A DNA stretch of 64,000 nucleotides, from the NCBI RefSeq assembly GCF_013359725.1, contig NZ_JABFMW010000004.1:124001-188000 (forward strand), given 5' to 3'. Below are positions 41,176 to 50,682 of the stretch, piece by piece; positions within the stretch are counted from its first letter, which is position 1, and every line of letters begins with the position of its first letter. Source of the DNA: Pseudarthrobacter sp. C4D7. GTDB taxonomy: Bacteria > Actinomycetota > Actinomycetes > Actinomycetales > Micrococcaceae. A program made the translations under genes and the position numbers. The notes beneath the pieces were generated by a model. It worked only from the letters and a program-made list of their open reading frames with translations. It was not told the DNA's origin and searched no databases.

Positions 41176-43926
41176 TTACAGTTCCGGGATCCGGCTGCTT
41201 TCGTCGCGCTCCCACGCGCTCCCCGGACGACGTTTCCGTGCCACGCGGCCGGCTACAGCGAAAGCTGCATACACCAGGGCGTCCAAGGCGGTAGCCGGTC
41301 CTTCGACGGCGGCAAAAAGTTCACGCAGCGTCCGCCCCGTCCGGGCGCCGCCCATGCTCCGCAGTTCGCTGTTTCCCCGGTACACCCTGCGGAGCGTTGA
41401 AAGAAGCAGCTGGGTGGAACGCGGTGTTCGGACAATAACCGGAACGCACTCCACCACCAGCTTTTCGGACGTGCTGAAGAGCTGGTCGATGTAGCAGTCG
41501 TCTGCGGTTACTGGAGGGAATGCCCCCAGGCGCTCATGGCCCTCTTCATTGAGTCCGTAAACGCCGGCGCCCCACATCGATCCTGATGCCTGGGGAAGAC
41601 GGTTCCGGGCACGGTAGTAGGCACGGACCGGCCAGGAGGCTCCGAACGTGTCGTAGACAAAGGCCGGCCGGGCACAGAGCACTCCCGGTGTGGCCGAGAG
41701 TGCTTCCATGGTGGCCCGCAGCGCCTCCGCCGGTACCTCAATATCCGCGTCCACATATATGCGGGGCCAGCGGGTGGCTGCCCTGTCCGCAGCGTTGAGG
41801 GCCGCAACCTTGGACGCCTCCCCCACGTGTAGGACCTGCACGCCCGGGGTGGACCGTGCAACTGCCTCGGTGCCGTCGCTGCAGCCGTTGCACGCCACAA
41901 TCACCTCGACGCGGCCGGTGGCCAGGGGTAACTCGAGAGCCGCGAGGGTTCTGCCGAGAACCGATGCTTCATTGTGTGCAGGGATAATGACTGCCCCGGC
42001 CGGGAAGTCCGCATCAACGCCAGTCGACGTCGGGTATGCAACGGCATGGGGAAGGTCCGCCCAGCGGGACTCCCAGGCAACAAGCCCCAGGATTCCCCGG
42101 TGTCCGGCAAGGGGCGCCCGCAGCAGCGCGGACAGCAGGACAGCCGCCCGGAAGGCCCGCGCATAGCTGACGTTGTGGAACTTGCGGGCGTAGCGGATCC
42201 GGTTTGCGGTCATCAACGCATCAAGCGCCGGTGAGCTTCCCGACCCTCCACGGCAGTGCGTCATGGCGGCCAGGGGCTCGAACCAGATGGCGGCCTTCAT
42301 GTCGCGGACCCGGTGCAGGTAGTCCGTCTCTTCGGAATACAGGAAGTAGCTCTCATCCCAGCTGCCCACCTGCGCTGCCACGTCAGCCCGGACCAGCAGG
42401 GCAGCGCCGGTGGCCCATTCCACCTTGTGCGGATGGGCGTAGCTCTCAGCGTCGAAATCCATTTCCGAGAGCCACCCGGGGCGGCTTGGGAATTTGCTGC
42501 CCAGGGCGGCGTCGCCGAGTGCGCGCAGGATGGTTGGCTCGCGGCGCAGGGACGGGTACAGCGTCCCATCCTCGTCCTGCAGAAGGGGGACAACAACAGC
42601 TGCGCCTGTCCTCGCCATGGACGCACGGAGAGCCTGGACGGCCCCATGCTGAACACGCAGGTCCGGGTTGAGCACCAAGTAGGTGTCAGCAGGGCCGGCT
42701 TTTGCATAGGCAGCGTTGATACCGCCGGCATAGCCCAGATTTCCCCCCGTGGCGAAGGCCATGATCTCCGGGTACTTCTGCAGGCAGGCCAAGGTGTCAG
42801 GGGTGGGCGAGTTGTCGGCCACGACCACTTTGATCGATTGGTCTTTTGTTTCCTGCAGGAGGCTTTCAAGCAATCGGCATACATCGGCGCCGTTGTTGTA
42901 CGTGACCACCAGCGCCGCAACGTCGGCATGCCTGTCGACGGGGGTAAAGCCCAGGGGCCTGGGCTTGCGGGCCCGGGCAGTCCCGGCCGGGGCGTTGGGC
43001 ACTGATAGCACGCCGGGCACGGGTGTTGCGCTGTGCCGGCGGAGCCGTAGGTAGGATTCGGGTCCTTCCAGCAGGTACCGCCTGGCAAGCCTCCGCGGCT
43101 CGATGGCCAAGCGCCAGGCCCATTCGAGTCCCATGGAGCTCACTTGCGCCGGCGCGCGCCGGACGTTCCCGGCCAGGAAGTCCACCACGGCGCCGAAGGC
43201 CAGCAGGACCTTGGCACCCGTGAGATGGCCGTACTCCGCTATCCAGAGTTCCTGCCGGGGCTTGCCCATGCAAACCAACAGGATGTCCGCACCCGCAGCA
43301 CTGATCTCACGGCACAGGCGCCGCGATGCCCGCGGGTCCGTCAGGACGTGCCGGGCTGGTGCCCACCAACCGGCTACACGCAGCAGCGGCTTTTCGGTTC
43401 CAAGCCGGTCCGCGGCCATGCGCTGGGCTTCCTCGCTTCCGCCCAGGAATCCTACAGAAAGCCCCCGCACTGCCGCGGTGTCGAGAATCTGCCCGATCAG
43501 GTCGCTTCCCGCCAGGCGCGGCCAGCGTTGACCCGTGAGTTCGGCGGCTTTGGCTACCAATGGCGCACCGTCCAGCAGCGTCATCCATTCGACGGCGGCG
43601 ATGTCCAGGGTGTTCTCCCACCGGCCACCGGCACCGAAGTGGTTCAGGTGGTCCAGGTTTGCGGACAGCACACCCAGTGGCTTTGGACCGCCGGAGACAG
43701 CGCGCTGCATGATGCTCGCCACGGCCTCGTCGCGGCCCATCAGGTCAACGGCGACCCCACCGAGGTTCACCTTCATGCCCTGGATCCGGGCGGGGGCGGA
43801 ACCCGTGGAGCGGGAGGCAGCGGATGGCCGCCGTTCCGCTCTGTGGGCAACGCTTTTGGGGGCGACCCGATCCACCGTCCCCAGCCCGTGGATACGGCGG
43901 CGAAGGTCTCCTCGTGCAGATGTCAT
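41176..43926 (-). CDS. Triple fusion glycosyltransferase: GT26 (WecG/TagA) - GT2 - GT2
   Basis: 916 residues. Module 1 (about 51-300) is WecG/TagA/CpsF-type: GVLSANLDHLNHF, TLLDGAPLVAKAAELTGQ, RLAGSDLIGQIL, ADILLVCMGKPRQELWI. Module 2 (about 335-600) is a GT2 of the rhamnosyltransferase type: ALVVTYNNGADVCRLLES, GGNLGYAGGINAAYAKAG, YLVLNPDLRV. Module 3 (about 645-870) is another GT2: VIIPAHNEASVLGRTL, IYVDADIEVPAEAL, GMWG-type acceptor loop SMWGAGVYGLNEEG. A single protein could thus make three consecutive linkages on a lipid-linked glycan. The start at 43924-43926 has GGAG in front. It is convergent to the + operon and transcribed alone. Confidence 0.88.
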   Translation of the reverse strand: MTSARGDLRRRIHGLGTVDRVAPKSVAHRAERRPSAASRSTGSAPARIQGMKVNLGGVAVDLMGRDEAVASIMQRAVSGGPKPLGVLSANLDHLNHFGAGGRWENTLDIAAVEWMTLLDGAPLVAKAAELTGQRWPRLAGSDLIGQILDTAAVRGLSVGFLGGSEEAQRMAADRLGTEKPLLRVAGWWAPARHVLTDPRASRRLCREISAAGADILLVCMGKPRQELWIAEYGHLTGAKVLLAFGAVVDFLAGNVRRAPAQVSSMGLEWAWRLAIEPRRLARRYLLEGPESYLRLRRHSATPVPGVLSVPNAPAGTARARKPRPLGFTPVDRHADVAALVVTYNNGADVCRLLESLLQETKDQSIKVVVADNSPTPDTLACLQKYPEIMAFATGGNLGYAGGINAAYAKAGPADTYLVLNPDLRVQHGAVQALRASMARTGAAVVVPLLQDEDGTLYPSLRREPTILRALGDAALGSKFPSRPGWLSEMDFDAESYAHPHKVEWATGAALLVRADVAAQVGSWDESYFLYSEETDYLHRVRDMKAAIWFEPLAAMTHCRGGSGSSPALDALMTANRIRYARKFHNVSYARAFRAAVLLSALLRAPLAGHRGILGLVAWESRWADLPHAVAYPTSTGVDADFPAGAVIIPAHNEASVLGRTLAALELPLATGRVEVIVACNGCSDGTEAVARSTPGVQVLHVGEASKVAALNAADRAATRWPRIYVDADIEVPAEALRATMEALSATPGVLCARPAFVYDTFGASWPVRAYYRARNRLPQASGSMWGAGVYGLNEEGHERLGAFPPVTADDCYIDQLFSTSEKLVVECVPVIVRTPRSTQLLLSTLRRVYRGNSELRSMGGARTGRTLRELFAAVEGPATALDALVYAAFAVAGRVARKRRPGSAWERDESSRIPEL

Positions 43927-44018
43927 TCCGGCTCCATGTTCGCGGCCCACTCGCGAAGCGGCATGAAGGGGGTCTGCACTCCCCCGGCACGCCTGCGGGC
44001 CGGCTTGGCGGCCCTGCT

Positions 44019-44040
44019 GTCGCTTACCTGGCAAAGCGAC
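44019..44040 (-). promoter_or_regulatory. Small inverted repeat in leader of the triple-GT gene
   Basis: GTCGCTT (44019-44025) and AAGCGAC (44034-44040) form a 7-bp stem with an 8-base loop about 95 bases upstream of the start codon. The rest of the 270-base gap (43927-44196) shows no gene and no convincing promoter. Confidence 0.25.
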
Positions 44041-44196
44041 GCCGGCAGGAGGACGTGACGGAGCCGGAACCTGGCTCAATCACCCCGCTGGCATCTCCAG
44101 TCCAACGCTAGGTGGGTCTTGGGAGCCGAACCATACGGCGGCAAGGACTATGTGGATATCCGCACGGTGCTTTGTGGTGGCCGGCGAGCAGGGGAA

Positions 44197-45498
44197 CTAT
44201 GCCGCAGTCCGGAAGAACAGCTCCGTGACGGCGGCAAGGCGCCGGGGATCCTCCACGCCGCACAGTTCGCGGGCGGAGTGCATGGACAGCAGCGGCACGC
44301 CTACGTCCACGGTGCGGATGCCCAGCCGGGTGGCAGTGAGCGGGCCGATGGTGGAGCCGCAGGGCACCACGTTGTTGGAGACGAACTCCTGGTACGGCAC
44401 CCCGGCCTCACCGCAGAGCCGCGCCCAGAACGCCGCACCGAAGGCGTCCGTGGCGTAGCGCTGGTTGGCATTGATCTTCAGCAGCGGGCCGCCGTTCAGC
44501 ACCGGGTGGTTGGCGGGATCATGCCGCTCGGGGTAGTTCGGGTGCACGGCGTGGCCGGCATCGGCGGAAAGGCAGAACGACGCCGCCAGGGCCTGCCGGC
44601 GCTGGCTCACCGTGGCGCCGAGGCCGTCGGAGATGCGCACCAGCACGTCTTCGAGGATGGGTCCGCACGCACCGGAGCGGGAGTTGGACCCGATTTCCTC
44701 GTGGTCAAAAGCGGCGAGGACTGCGATGGGGCCGCCCTGAGACCCGGACTGGGCGTGGGCCGCCAAAGCCGCCAGGCCTGCATGCGTGGCCGAAAGGTTG
44801 TCCAGCCGCCCGGATGCGAAGAACTCCCCCTTGCCCCCGAAAACTGCCGGTGCCTGCGTGTCCGCAATGACGACGTCGTACCCGCCAATCTGCCCCGTGT
44901 CGACGCTTGCGCCGGCTACCGAGGCCGCCAGCACGCCCAGCAGGTCCGAGTCCGTGGGATTTCCCAGGCCCCACACGGGATTCATGTGGCGTTGTTTGTC
45001 CAGGGCCAGGCCCTCGTTCACCGCACGGTCCAGGTGGATGGCCAACTGCGCGAAGCGCAGCAGCGGGCCCGTGGCTGTGAGGTGCTCCGTGCCGTCGAGC
45101 ATCACCAGCCGGCCCGCGAGCCGGAGCTCGCGGTCCAGCCAGGAGTTGAGCAGTGGTCCGCCGTAAATTTCCACCCCGGCCTGCAGCCAGCCATGGGCAC
45201 CGGTGGTGGGCTTGGGCTTCAGCTTGAACGACGGCGAATCGGTGTGCGCCCCCAGGATGTTGAACCCCGTGGCCGGCCCTGCTCCTTCCGGGACCACCCA
45301 CGCGATCAGTGCACCGTCGCGGATCACGAAGAACGATCCAGCGCCGCCCTCCCACGGCTGCAGCTCATCCAGGCGGACGAATCCGGCCTCCTCCAGCCGC
45401 CTGCCCCCCTCATGCGCAGCGTGGAAGCTCGACGGCGATGCGCTGACATACGCGCCAAGATCCTGGATGTGGTCTGCGGCAGAGGAAGGCAAAGGCAT
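44197..45498 (-). CDS. M18 family aminopeptidase
   Basis: 433 residues with all M18 metal-binding landmarks: NILGAHTDSPSFKLKP (first His and Asp), ASGRLDNLSATHAGL (bridging Asp), AAFDHEEIGSNS (Glu pair), SADAGHAVHPNY and LLSMHSARELCG (last His). This di-zinc enzyme removes N-terminal (often acidic) residues from peptides in the cytoplasm. The ATG at 45496-45498 lies 10 bases after the permease stop, so the two may be co-transcribed, consistent with a peptide/amino-acid recycling role. Confidence 0.92.
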   Translation of the reverse strand: MPLPSSAADHIQDLGAYVSASPSSFHAAHEGGRRLEEAGFVRLDELQPWEGGAGSFFVIRDGALIAWVVPEGAGPATGFNILGAHTDSPSFKLKPKPTTGAHGWLQAGVEIYGGPLLNSWLDRELRLAGRLVMLDGTEHLTATGPLLRFAQLAIHLDRAVNEGLALDKQRHMNPVWGLGNPTDSDLLGVLAASVAGASVDTGQIGGYDVVIADTQAPAVFGGKGEFFASGRLDNLSATHAGLAALAAHAQSGSQGGPIAVLAAFDHEEIGSNSRSGACGPILEDVLVRISDGLGATVSQRRQALAASFCLSADAGHAVHPNYPERHDPANHPVLNGGPLLKINANQRYATDAFGAAFWARLCGEAGVPYQEFVSNNVVPCGSTIGPLTATRLGIRTVDVGVPLLSMHSARELCGVEDPRRLAAVTELFFRTAA

Positions 45499-45508
45499 GG
45501 TCCCGAGT

Positions 45509-46927
45509 CTAGCGCTGCGTCTGCTCCGCTGAAGCCGGTGCAGCCTCGGCTGCTGCGGCGGCCTGTCCGGCGCCTGCGGCATCCTTCCGCCGGTAGCGGA
45601 GTACGCCCAGGGCGACCACGACGGCGGCCAGTGCCAGTGAGAGCAGCAGGGATTCCCGGGTTGATTCCACGATCACCATACCGATGAGCAGGGCCACGAT
45701 GCTGATGATGGCTGCCCAGGTGAGGTACGGGAACAGCCACATCTTCAGCTGCAGGTCCTTCGCTGCGGCACCCATCCGACGGCGGAGGACCAGCTGCGAG
45801 GCCGAGATGACCAGCCACACGAACAGGGCGATGGCGCCGGAAGTGTTGACCAGGAAGAGGAACACGGTGTCCGGGGCGATGTAGTTCAGGCCCACCGTGA
45901 CGAAGCCGACCACGGTGGAGGCCAGGACGGCAGCGGCCGGGACTCCGCGGCGGGAGATACGGGTCCAGGAGCGCGGGGCGTCACCGCGGGTGGAGAGGGA
46001 GAACAGCATGCGGCTGGCGGTGTACAGCCCGGAATTCAGGCAGGAGAGGACAGAGGTCAGCACCACGACGTCCATGATGGTTCCGGCACCGGGGATGCCG
46101 AAGAGTTCGATGACTGCCACGTACGGGCTCTTGGCCACGGAGGCGGAGTTCCAAGGAAGCAGCGTGACCACGATCGCGATGGAGCCGATGTAGAAGACCA
46201 GGATGCGCCATACGGTGGATTTGACGGCCTTCTTGACGGCATCCACGGGGTTCTCGGATTCGCCGGCCGCGATGGTGGCGATCTCGGCGCCGAAGAAGGA
46301 GAAGACCACCACGAGGATGCCGGCCAGCACGGCTCCCGGACCATTGGGCATGAACCCGCCGTTATTGACCAGGTTGTCCAGGCCGGGTGCGGGGACGCCG
46401 GGGATGAGGCCGAGGATGGCGGCGACGCCAAAGATGAGGAAGAGGACGATTGCCGCCACCTTGATGGAGGCGAACCAGAACTCGAACTCGCCGTAGGACT
46501 TTACGGAACCGAGGTTGGTGAGCGTCAGCAGCACCATGAGCACAAGGGCCCATACCCACTGGTCAATGCCCGGCACCCAGCGGTGCATGATGGCGGCGCC
46601 GGCGGTGGCCTCGATTCCCAGGACGATGATCCAGAACCAGGCGTAGAGCCAGCCGATGCTGAAACCCGCCCACCGGCCCAGTGCCTTGTCCGCATAGGTG
46701 GAGAAGGAGCCTGTCTCCGGGTTTGCCGCCGCCATCTCGCCCAGCATGCGCATCACCAGGATGACCACCAGCCCGGCTGCTGCATACGCCACGAGGATGC
46801 CCGGTCCGGCCTGCTGGATGGCTGCCCCCGAGCCGACGAAAAGGCCCGCACCAATGACGCCGGCAATGGCGATCATGGACAGGTGCCTGGGTTTCAGGGA
46901 CTTTGAAAGTTGCTGGTCAGCATGCAT
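45509..46927 (-). CDS. Amino acid permease (APC superfamily)
   Basis: 472 residues with 12 hydrophobic helices. The N-terminal SLKPRHLSMIAIAGVIGAGL and FVGSGAAIQQAGP with VISASQLVLRRRM near the C-terminus are signatures of the GabP/AnsP/RocE-like amino acid transporter group; an Ala/Glu-rich tail follows. It imports an amino acid (possibly GABA, proline or an aromatic one) with protons. The ATG at 46925-46927 is chosen from family alignment and a preceding AGGA. It is the first gene of a probable two-gene unit with the M18 aminopeptidase. Confidence 0.88.
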   Translation of the reverse strand: MHADQQLSKSLKPRHLSMIAIAGVIGAGLFVGSGAAIQQAGPGILVAYAAAGLVVILVMRMLGEMAAANPETGSFSTYADKALGRWAGFSIGWLYAWFWIIVLGIEATAGAAIMHRWVPGIDQWVWALVLMVLLTLTNLGSVKSYGEFEFWFASIKVAAIVLFLIFGVAAILGLIPGVPAPGLDNLVNNGGFMPNGPGAVLAGILVVVFSFFGAEIATIAAGESENPVDAVKKAVKSTVWRILVFYIGSIAIVVTLLPWNSASVAKSPYVAVIELFGIPGAGTIMDVVVLTSVLSCLNSGLYTASRMLFSLSTRGDAPRSWTRISRRGVPAAAVLASTVVGFVTVGLNYIAPDTVFLFLVNTSGAIALFVWLVISASQLVLRRRMGAAAKDLQLKMWLFPYLTWAAIISIVALLIGMVIVESTRESLLLSLALAAVVVALGVLRYRRKDAAGAGQAAAAAEAAPASAEQTQR

Positions 46928-47033
46928 GGAAGCGCCGTCCTGTTGGGAAATAGCATGGTTTGAGCGACGTGCCTTGGTGCACCGGCGGAAGACCGTGTCA
47001 TGCACCACATCGTCGTTTCACCCTAGATCCGCC

Positions 47034-47061
47034 ATTATGCGCCTTGCTTTGTGCAGTCCAA
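47034..47061 (-). promoter_or_regulatory. Candidate promoter of the permease-aminopeptidase unit
   Basis: On the minus strand TTGGAC (47056-47061) and CATAAT (47034-47039) are 16 bases apart, about 105 bases upstream of the permease ATG. CATAAT matches the -10 consensus at 5 of 6 positions. Confidence 0.42.
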
Positions 47062-47156
47062 CAGACCTGCTTCCCGCCAACAGGACGGCGCTCCAAGCAG
47101 AAACACTTGGGAGTAACAAAAGTTTTCCTTCAGGCATATTTGTAATGTGCCCGAAA

Positions 47157-47180
47157 CCACGCGCCCGGTGTGGCGCGTGG
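47157..47180 (-). terminator. Terminator after the ABC exporter genes
   Basis: CCACGCGCC (47157-47165) pairs perfectly with GGCGCGTGG (47172-47180) around a six-base loop, about 20 bases past the stop of the ABC permease. Confidence 0.65.
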
Positions 47181-47199
47181 CGGAATCCGGGTCCAGGGA

Positions 47200-48093
47200 C
47201 TATACGTCCCGCCGCTTCAACAGAATGCCGGCGAGCAGGACGGGGATGACCACCCAGGCGCCGAGGACCAGGCCGGCCTGCCACGCCTCAAGGGTGTCCG
47301 GAACGTGCTGCGCCGCCGTCAACGGCTCCACGGTGTTGCCCGGCAGGTATTTGCGGGCCTCCGTAAAGAAGTCGCCGGGGATGAGCTGGAACGCAATGGG
47401 TGCCACGAAGAAGATGCCCACCAGGCTCATGATGCCGCCGGCCGAATTCCTGATCAGGGTGCCCAGGGCCATGCCGATGGCAGCGACGGCCGCCACATAG
47501 ACGCTGTTGACCAGGAGGAGTTTCACCGACTGTGAGCTTCCCAGGTCCAGCTTGAGGCCGTAGTTGTCCAGCACGGGTACAGCGACCAGTCCCGCTACCC
47601 AGGTGGAGGCGGCAGTGACCACGAACGATGTCACCATCACCACCACCAGCTTGGCAGCGAAAGCGGGAAGGCGCCGGGGCACTGCCGCAAAGGTGGACCG
47701 CGCCATGCCAGTGGTGAATTCCGAGCTCATCAGGAGCACGCCGAGTGAGCCCAGGATCAGCTGGGCGAAGGCGATGCCGGATGTGGGCACGCTGACGGCC
47801 AGGTCTCCGCCCTGGGCGGCCATCCGGGCCGCGGCCTGCGGATCCCGATTGGCCGCATCGGCGAACTGGCCCGTCCCCCATGCCGACAGGGCACCAAAGC
47901 CGACCATGACCACCGCGGTGGAGGCGAGCAGGATCAGCGTGGAGAGCAGGCTCCGGAATTTGATGACTTCAGAGTTGAGGACCCGGAGGAATGTTGGCCC
48001 GGGAAGGGACTGGCCGGCATTGCGTGCGCCTGGCCCGGCGGGGGAGGCTGCAGGTTCGCGCGGGGGGAAGGATTCAGTGGTCGTGGAGCTCAT
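47200..48093 (-). CDS. ABC transporter permease (ABC-2 type)
   Basis: 297 residues with six hydrophobic helices and motifs such as TFLRVLNSEVIKFRSLLST near the N-terminus and FMTAE-like region MSSEFTTGMARSTFAAVPRR, typical of the DrrB/ABC-2 exporter permeases. Partner of the ATPase gene upstream, with a 4-base ATGA overlap. Probably exports a small molecule, lipid or antibiotic; substrate unknown. Confidence 0.85.
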   Translation of the reverse strand: MSSTTTESFPPREPAASPAGPGARNAGQSLPGPTFLRVLNSEVIKFRSLLSTLILLASTAVVMVGFGALSAWGTGQFADAANRDPQAAARMAAQGGDLAVSVPTSGIAFAQLILGSLGVLLMSSEFTTGMARSTFAAVPRRLPAFAAKLVVVMVTSFVVTAASTWVAGLVAVPVLDNYGLKLDLGSSQSVKLLLVNSVYVAAVAAIGMALGTLIRNSAGGIMSLVGIFFVAPIAFQLIPGDFFTEARKYLPGNTVEPLTAAQHVPDTLEAWQAGLVLGAWVVIPVLLAGILLKRRDV

Positions 48094-49016
48094 GAGTGGC
48101 TTACCTCCGCAGCGGGCAGGGAGTGGTATTCGACGTCGTCTTTGGTCAGTTCCATGTACGCTTCCTCGAGGCTTGCAACAAGGGGCGTGAGTTCATACAC
48201 CATGACCTGGTTCTCCAGGGCCAGGGCTGCGATGTTCCTCGGGTCCAGGCCCGTCACTTCCAGCAGTTCACGCTCCGGAGAAGCAATGGTTGCACCGCGT
48301 TCGGCGAGCAGTTGGTGGAGGCGGTCGGGCTGGTCGGTGCGGAGGCGGACACGGGATTGGCCCTTGCCGGTGATGATGTCCTGGATGGGTGCGTCGGCAA
48401 TGACGCGGCCGCGGCCAATGACCACCAGGTGGTCGGCTGTTTGCGCCATTTCACTCATCAGGTGGCTGGAGAGGAACACAGTGCGGCCCTGCCCGGCGAG
48501 GTACCGGACCAGGTTGCGCACCCACACCACGCCCTCGGGGTCCAGCCCGTTGACCGGTTCGTCGAGGATGAGCGTCTGGGGATCCCCCAGCAGGGCAGCC
48601 GCGATGCCCAGGCGCTGGCCCATGCCCAGCGAAAAACCGCCGGCCTTCTTCCGCGCCACGGCTTCCAGCCCGGTCATCTCGATCACCTCATGCACCCGGG
48701 ACTTGGGGATGCTGTGGGTGGCTGCCATGGCCAGCAGGTGGTTGTAGGCGCTGCGGCTGGTGTGGACGGCTTTGGCGTCAAGCAGCGCACCCACCTCGCG
48801 CAGGGGTGCCTTGTGCTGGACATAGGGCAGGCCGTTCACCATGGCAGACCCCGACGTCGGACGGTCCAGGCCCATGATCATGCGCATGGTGGTGGATTTT
48901 CCTGCCCCGTTGGGGCCCAGGAAGCCGGTGACTTGCCCTGCCCTGACGGTGAAACTGACCCCGGCTACGGCGGTTTTGTCGCCGTAGACCTTGGTCAGCC
49001 CGTTTACCTCGATCAT
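48090..49016 (-). CDS. ABC transporter ATP-binding protein (DrrA-like)
   Basis: 308 residues. Walker A GPNGAGKST (about 34-42), signature FSLGMGQRL (about 127-135; LSxGQ variant typical of this group), Walker B LILDEPVNGLDP (about 148-159) and the switch His in SSHLMSEMAQ. Followed by a C-terminal extension with ESTVHELTP-type content. It powers the ABC-2 permease encoded next. The unit is preceded by a 147-base gap (49017-49163) with no clear regulatory gene nearby. Confidence 0.9.
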   Translation of the reverse strand: MIEVNGLTKVYGDKTAVAGVSFTVRAGQVTGFLGPNGAGKSTTMRMIMGLDRPTSGSAMVNGLPYVQHKAPLREVGALLDAKAVHTSRSAYNHLLAMAATHSIPKSRVHEVIEMTGLEAVARKKAGGFSLGMGQRLGIAAALLGDPQTLILDEPVNGLDPEGVVWVRNLVRYLAGQGRTVFLSSHLMSEMAQTADHLVVIGRGRVIADAPIQDIITGKGQSRVRLRTDQPDRLHQLLAERGATIASPERELLEVTGLDPRNIAALALENQVMVYELTPLVASLEEAYMELTKDDVEYHSLPAAEVSHS

Positions 49017-49163
49017 GAATCATCCTTTGAACGGCAGCGGACGGCTGCAGACGTTGTTGGGTGCGGGTACCTTCCCCACGCTACCGAGGCCGCCACCGCT
49101 TTTCGCCGCTTTCAGGGATGATTCAGGGGAGAATCAGGGTAGCCCTCCACTGCACGAGCTGCA

Positions 49164-50660
49164 CTAGGGCCGGGGAGAGTAGTACGTCAGAGCCCTGGGT
49201 CGGACTTCATAGGCCACTTTGCGCACCCCGGCCAGCGCTTCTCCGTCCACCGCCAGCGCCATGGGGCCGCCACCGGCGTCGATCCTGACTTTTGTTGCCT
49301 CCCGGAGGTGCGTGATCCCGGAGCTTGCCACCGTACCCGTAAGCACGGACCAGAGAAGGCGGAGCCGGGCAAAGCGTTCATCAGCGGTGATCAGGCGGAC
49401 GTCCAGGACACCGTCATCCATTACCGGCCTGATCAGCGGCGCGTGGTCCCGCGGGTAGAAGCGGCCCCGGCCCAGATAGGCAATCCACACCTTGTGCCGG
49501 ACGCCGTCCACACTCAGGGTGGTGGGGGTCCCGGCGGCGAACGTCCGGAACATGGCCACGACGCCGGCCAGGGGCTTCCCCAGCGCCCGCTGCAGGTGCT
49601 CCCGCCGCCGCACAAAATTCGGATACAGGCCCACGCTCGAGGTATTAAGCATGACCAGGTGTGAAACCTCCGGGTTGCCGGCCAGTCCCCGTTCAGCAGT
49701 GACCATGCCGACGTCGGCCAGGGCGGCCTCACCGTTCGTGGCCGCTTTCACCGCATCCTTCAGGCTTCCGGTTCCAGCGTCGCGCGCGAAATGGTTGAGT
49801 GTTCCGCCCGGCAGGACCAGCAGGGGAATTGAACGTTCGACGGCGGCGGCGGCCGCTGCGCCTACCGTCCCGTCTCCGCCCCACACGCCCAGCGCCAGGG
49901 TTCCGGGAGAGCCGGCGGCGGCGTTGATGCGCTGCACCAGGTCCTCATAAGGCTGCACGGTAGTTATATGCGCCTTGGGAAATACTTCTTGAAGCGCCGA
50001 TGCAGTCTCCTCCTTGAATGAGCCGCCCAAGGTATTGACCACGATGCTGAGGCCCTCACCGCCCGGGAGTGCCGGCGCGCTGGTCCAGGCCCGTGAGGTC
50101 TGGGGGATGGGCGGCCGGACCGGCCACCAGTGGCGCGTTACCAGGGCGGCACCGGCACCAAGCGCCGACCCGAACAGAACATCCGACGGCCAGTGTGCAC
50201 CGGTGTGGACCCGCGAGTAGGCCACGCCCAGGGCAGCCGGCGCCAGGGCTGCACCGAGGGCCGGACGCACCAGCCCCACTCCTACTGCAAAAGCCACGGC
50301 TGACGCCGAGTGCCCGGACGGCATGGAGGAGCTCGTGGGTTGCGGGTGCACGAAGCGGAAGACGGGCAGATGCTCCGGCAGCGGACGCGTCCGGGGCAGC
50401 AGCGTTTTGAACACCACATTGGTGACGGCGGAGGCTACTCCCTGGGCGAGCAGGCCGTGCACCGCTGCCCTTCGCGTCTTGCCCGGGAACAGTGCCAGGA
50501 CAGCGGCCGCCGCCATCCACAGTTTGCCTTGGTTGGCAGAGGCGGACAGGCGGCGGAAGAAGTCATCATGGTTCCCTCCCGGCAGGCGGGAAACATACCC
50601 CAAGAGGTACCTATCGAGGCGGCTAATCCACGTCCGGCCCCCCGGGCTGGTGCTTTGCAT
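49164..50660 (-). CDS. PAP2 phosphatase - diacylglycerol kinase fusion
   Basis: 498 residues. The N-terminal half has a type-2 phosphatidic acid phosphatase: KTLLPRTRP (motif 1), PSGHSASAVAF (motif 2) and SRVHTGAHWPSDVL (motif 3), with membrane helices. The C-terminal half is a lipid/sphingosine-kinase-like catalytic domain: GVWGGDGTVGAAAAA and VLPGGTLNHFARD (about 260-295). Phosphatase and kinase activities on the same lipid substrates could balance phosphatidate and diacylglycerol, or recycle undecaprenyl or polyprenyl phosphates. This fusion is known in actinobacteria. No close partner gene. Confidence 0.88.
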   Translation of the reverse strand: MQSTSPGGRTWISRLDRYLLGYVSRLPGGNHDDFFRRLSASANQGKLWMAAAAVLALFPGKTRRAAVHGLLAQGVASAVTNVVFKTLLPRTRPLPEHLPVFRFVHPQPTSSSMPSGHSASAVAFAVGVGLVRPALGAALAPAALGVAYSRVHTGAHWPSDVLFGSALGAGAALVTRHWWPVRPPIPQTSRAWTSAPALPGGEGLSIVVNTLGGSFKEETASALQEVFPKAHITTVQPYEDLVQRINAAAGSPGTLALGVWGGDGTVGAAAAAAVERSIPLLVLPGGTLNHFARDAGTGSLKDAVKAATNGEAALADVGMVTAERGLAGNPEVSHLVMLNTSSVGLYPNFVRRREHLQRALGKPLAGVVAMFRTFAAGTPTTLSVDGVRHKVWIAYLGRGRFYPRDHAPLIRPVMDDGVLDVRLITADERFARLRLLWSVLTGTVASSGITHLREATKVRIDAGGGPMALAVDGEALAGVRKVAYEVRPRALTYYSPRP

Positions 50661-50682
50661 GTGATCACCCTAACCCCGGCAG

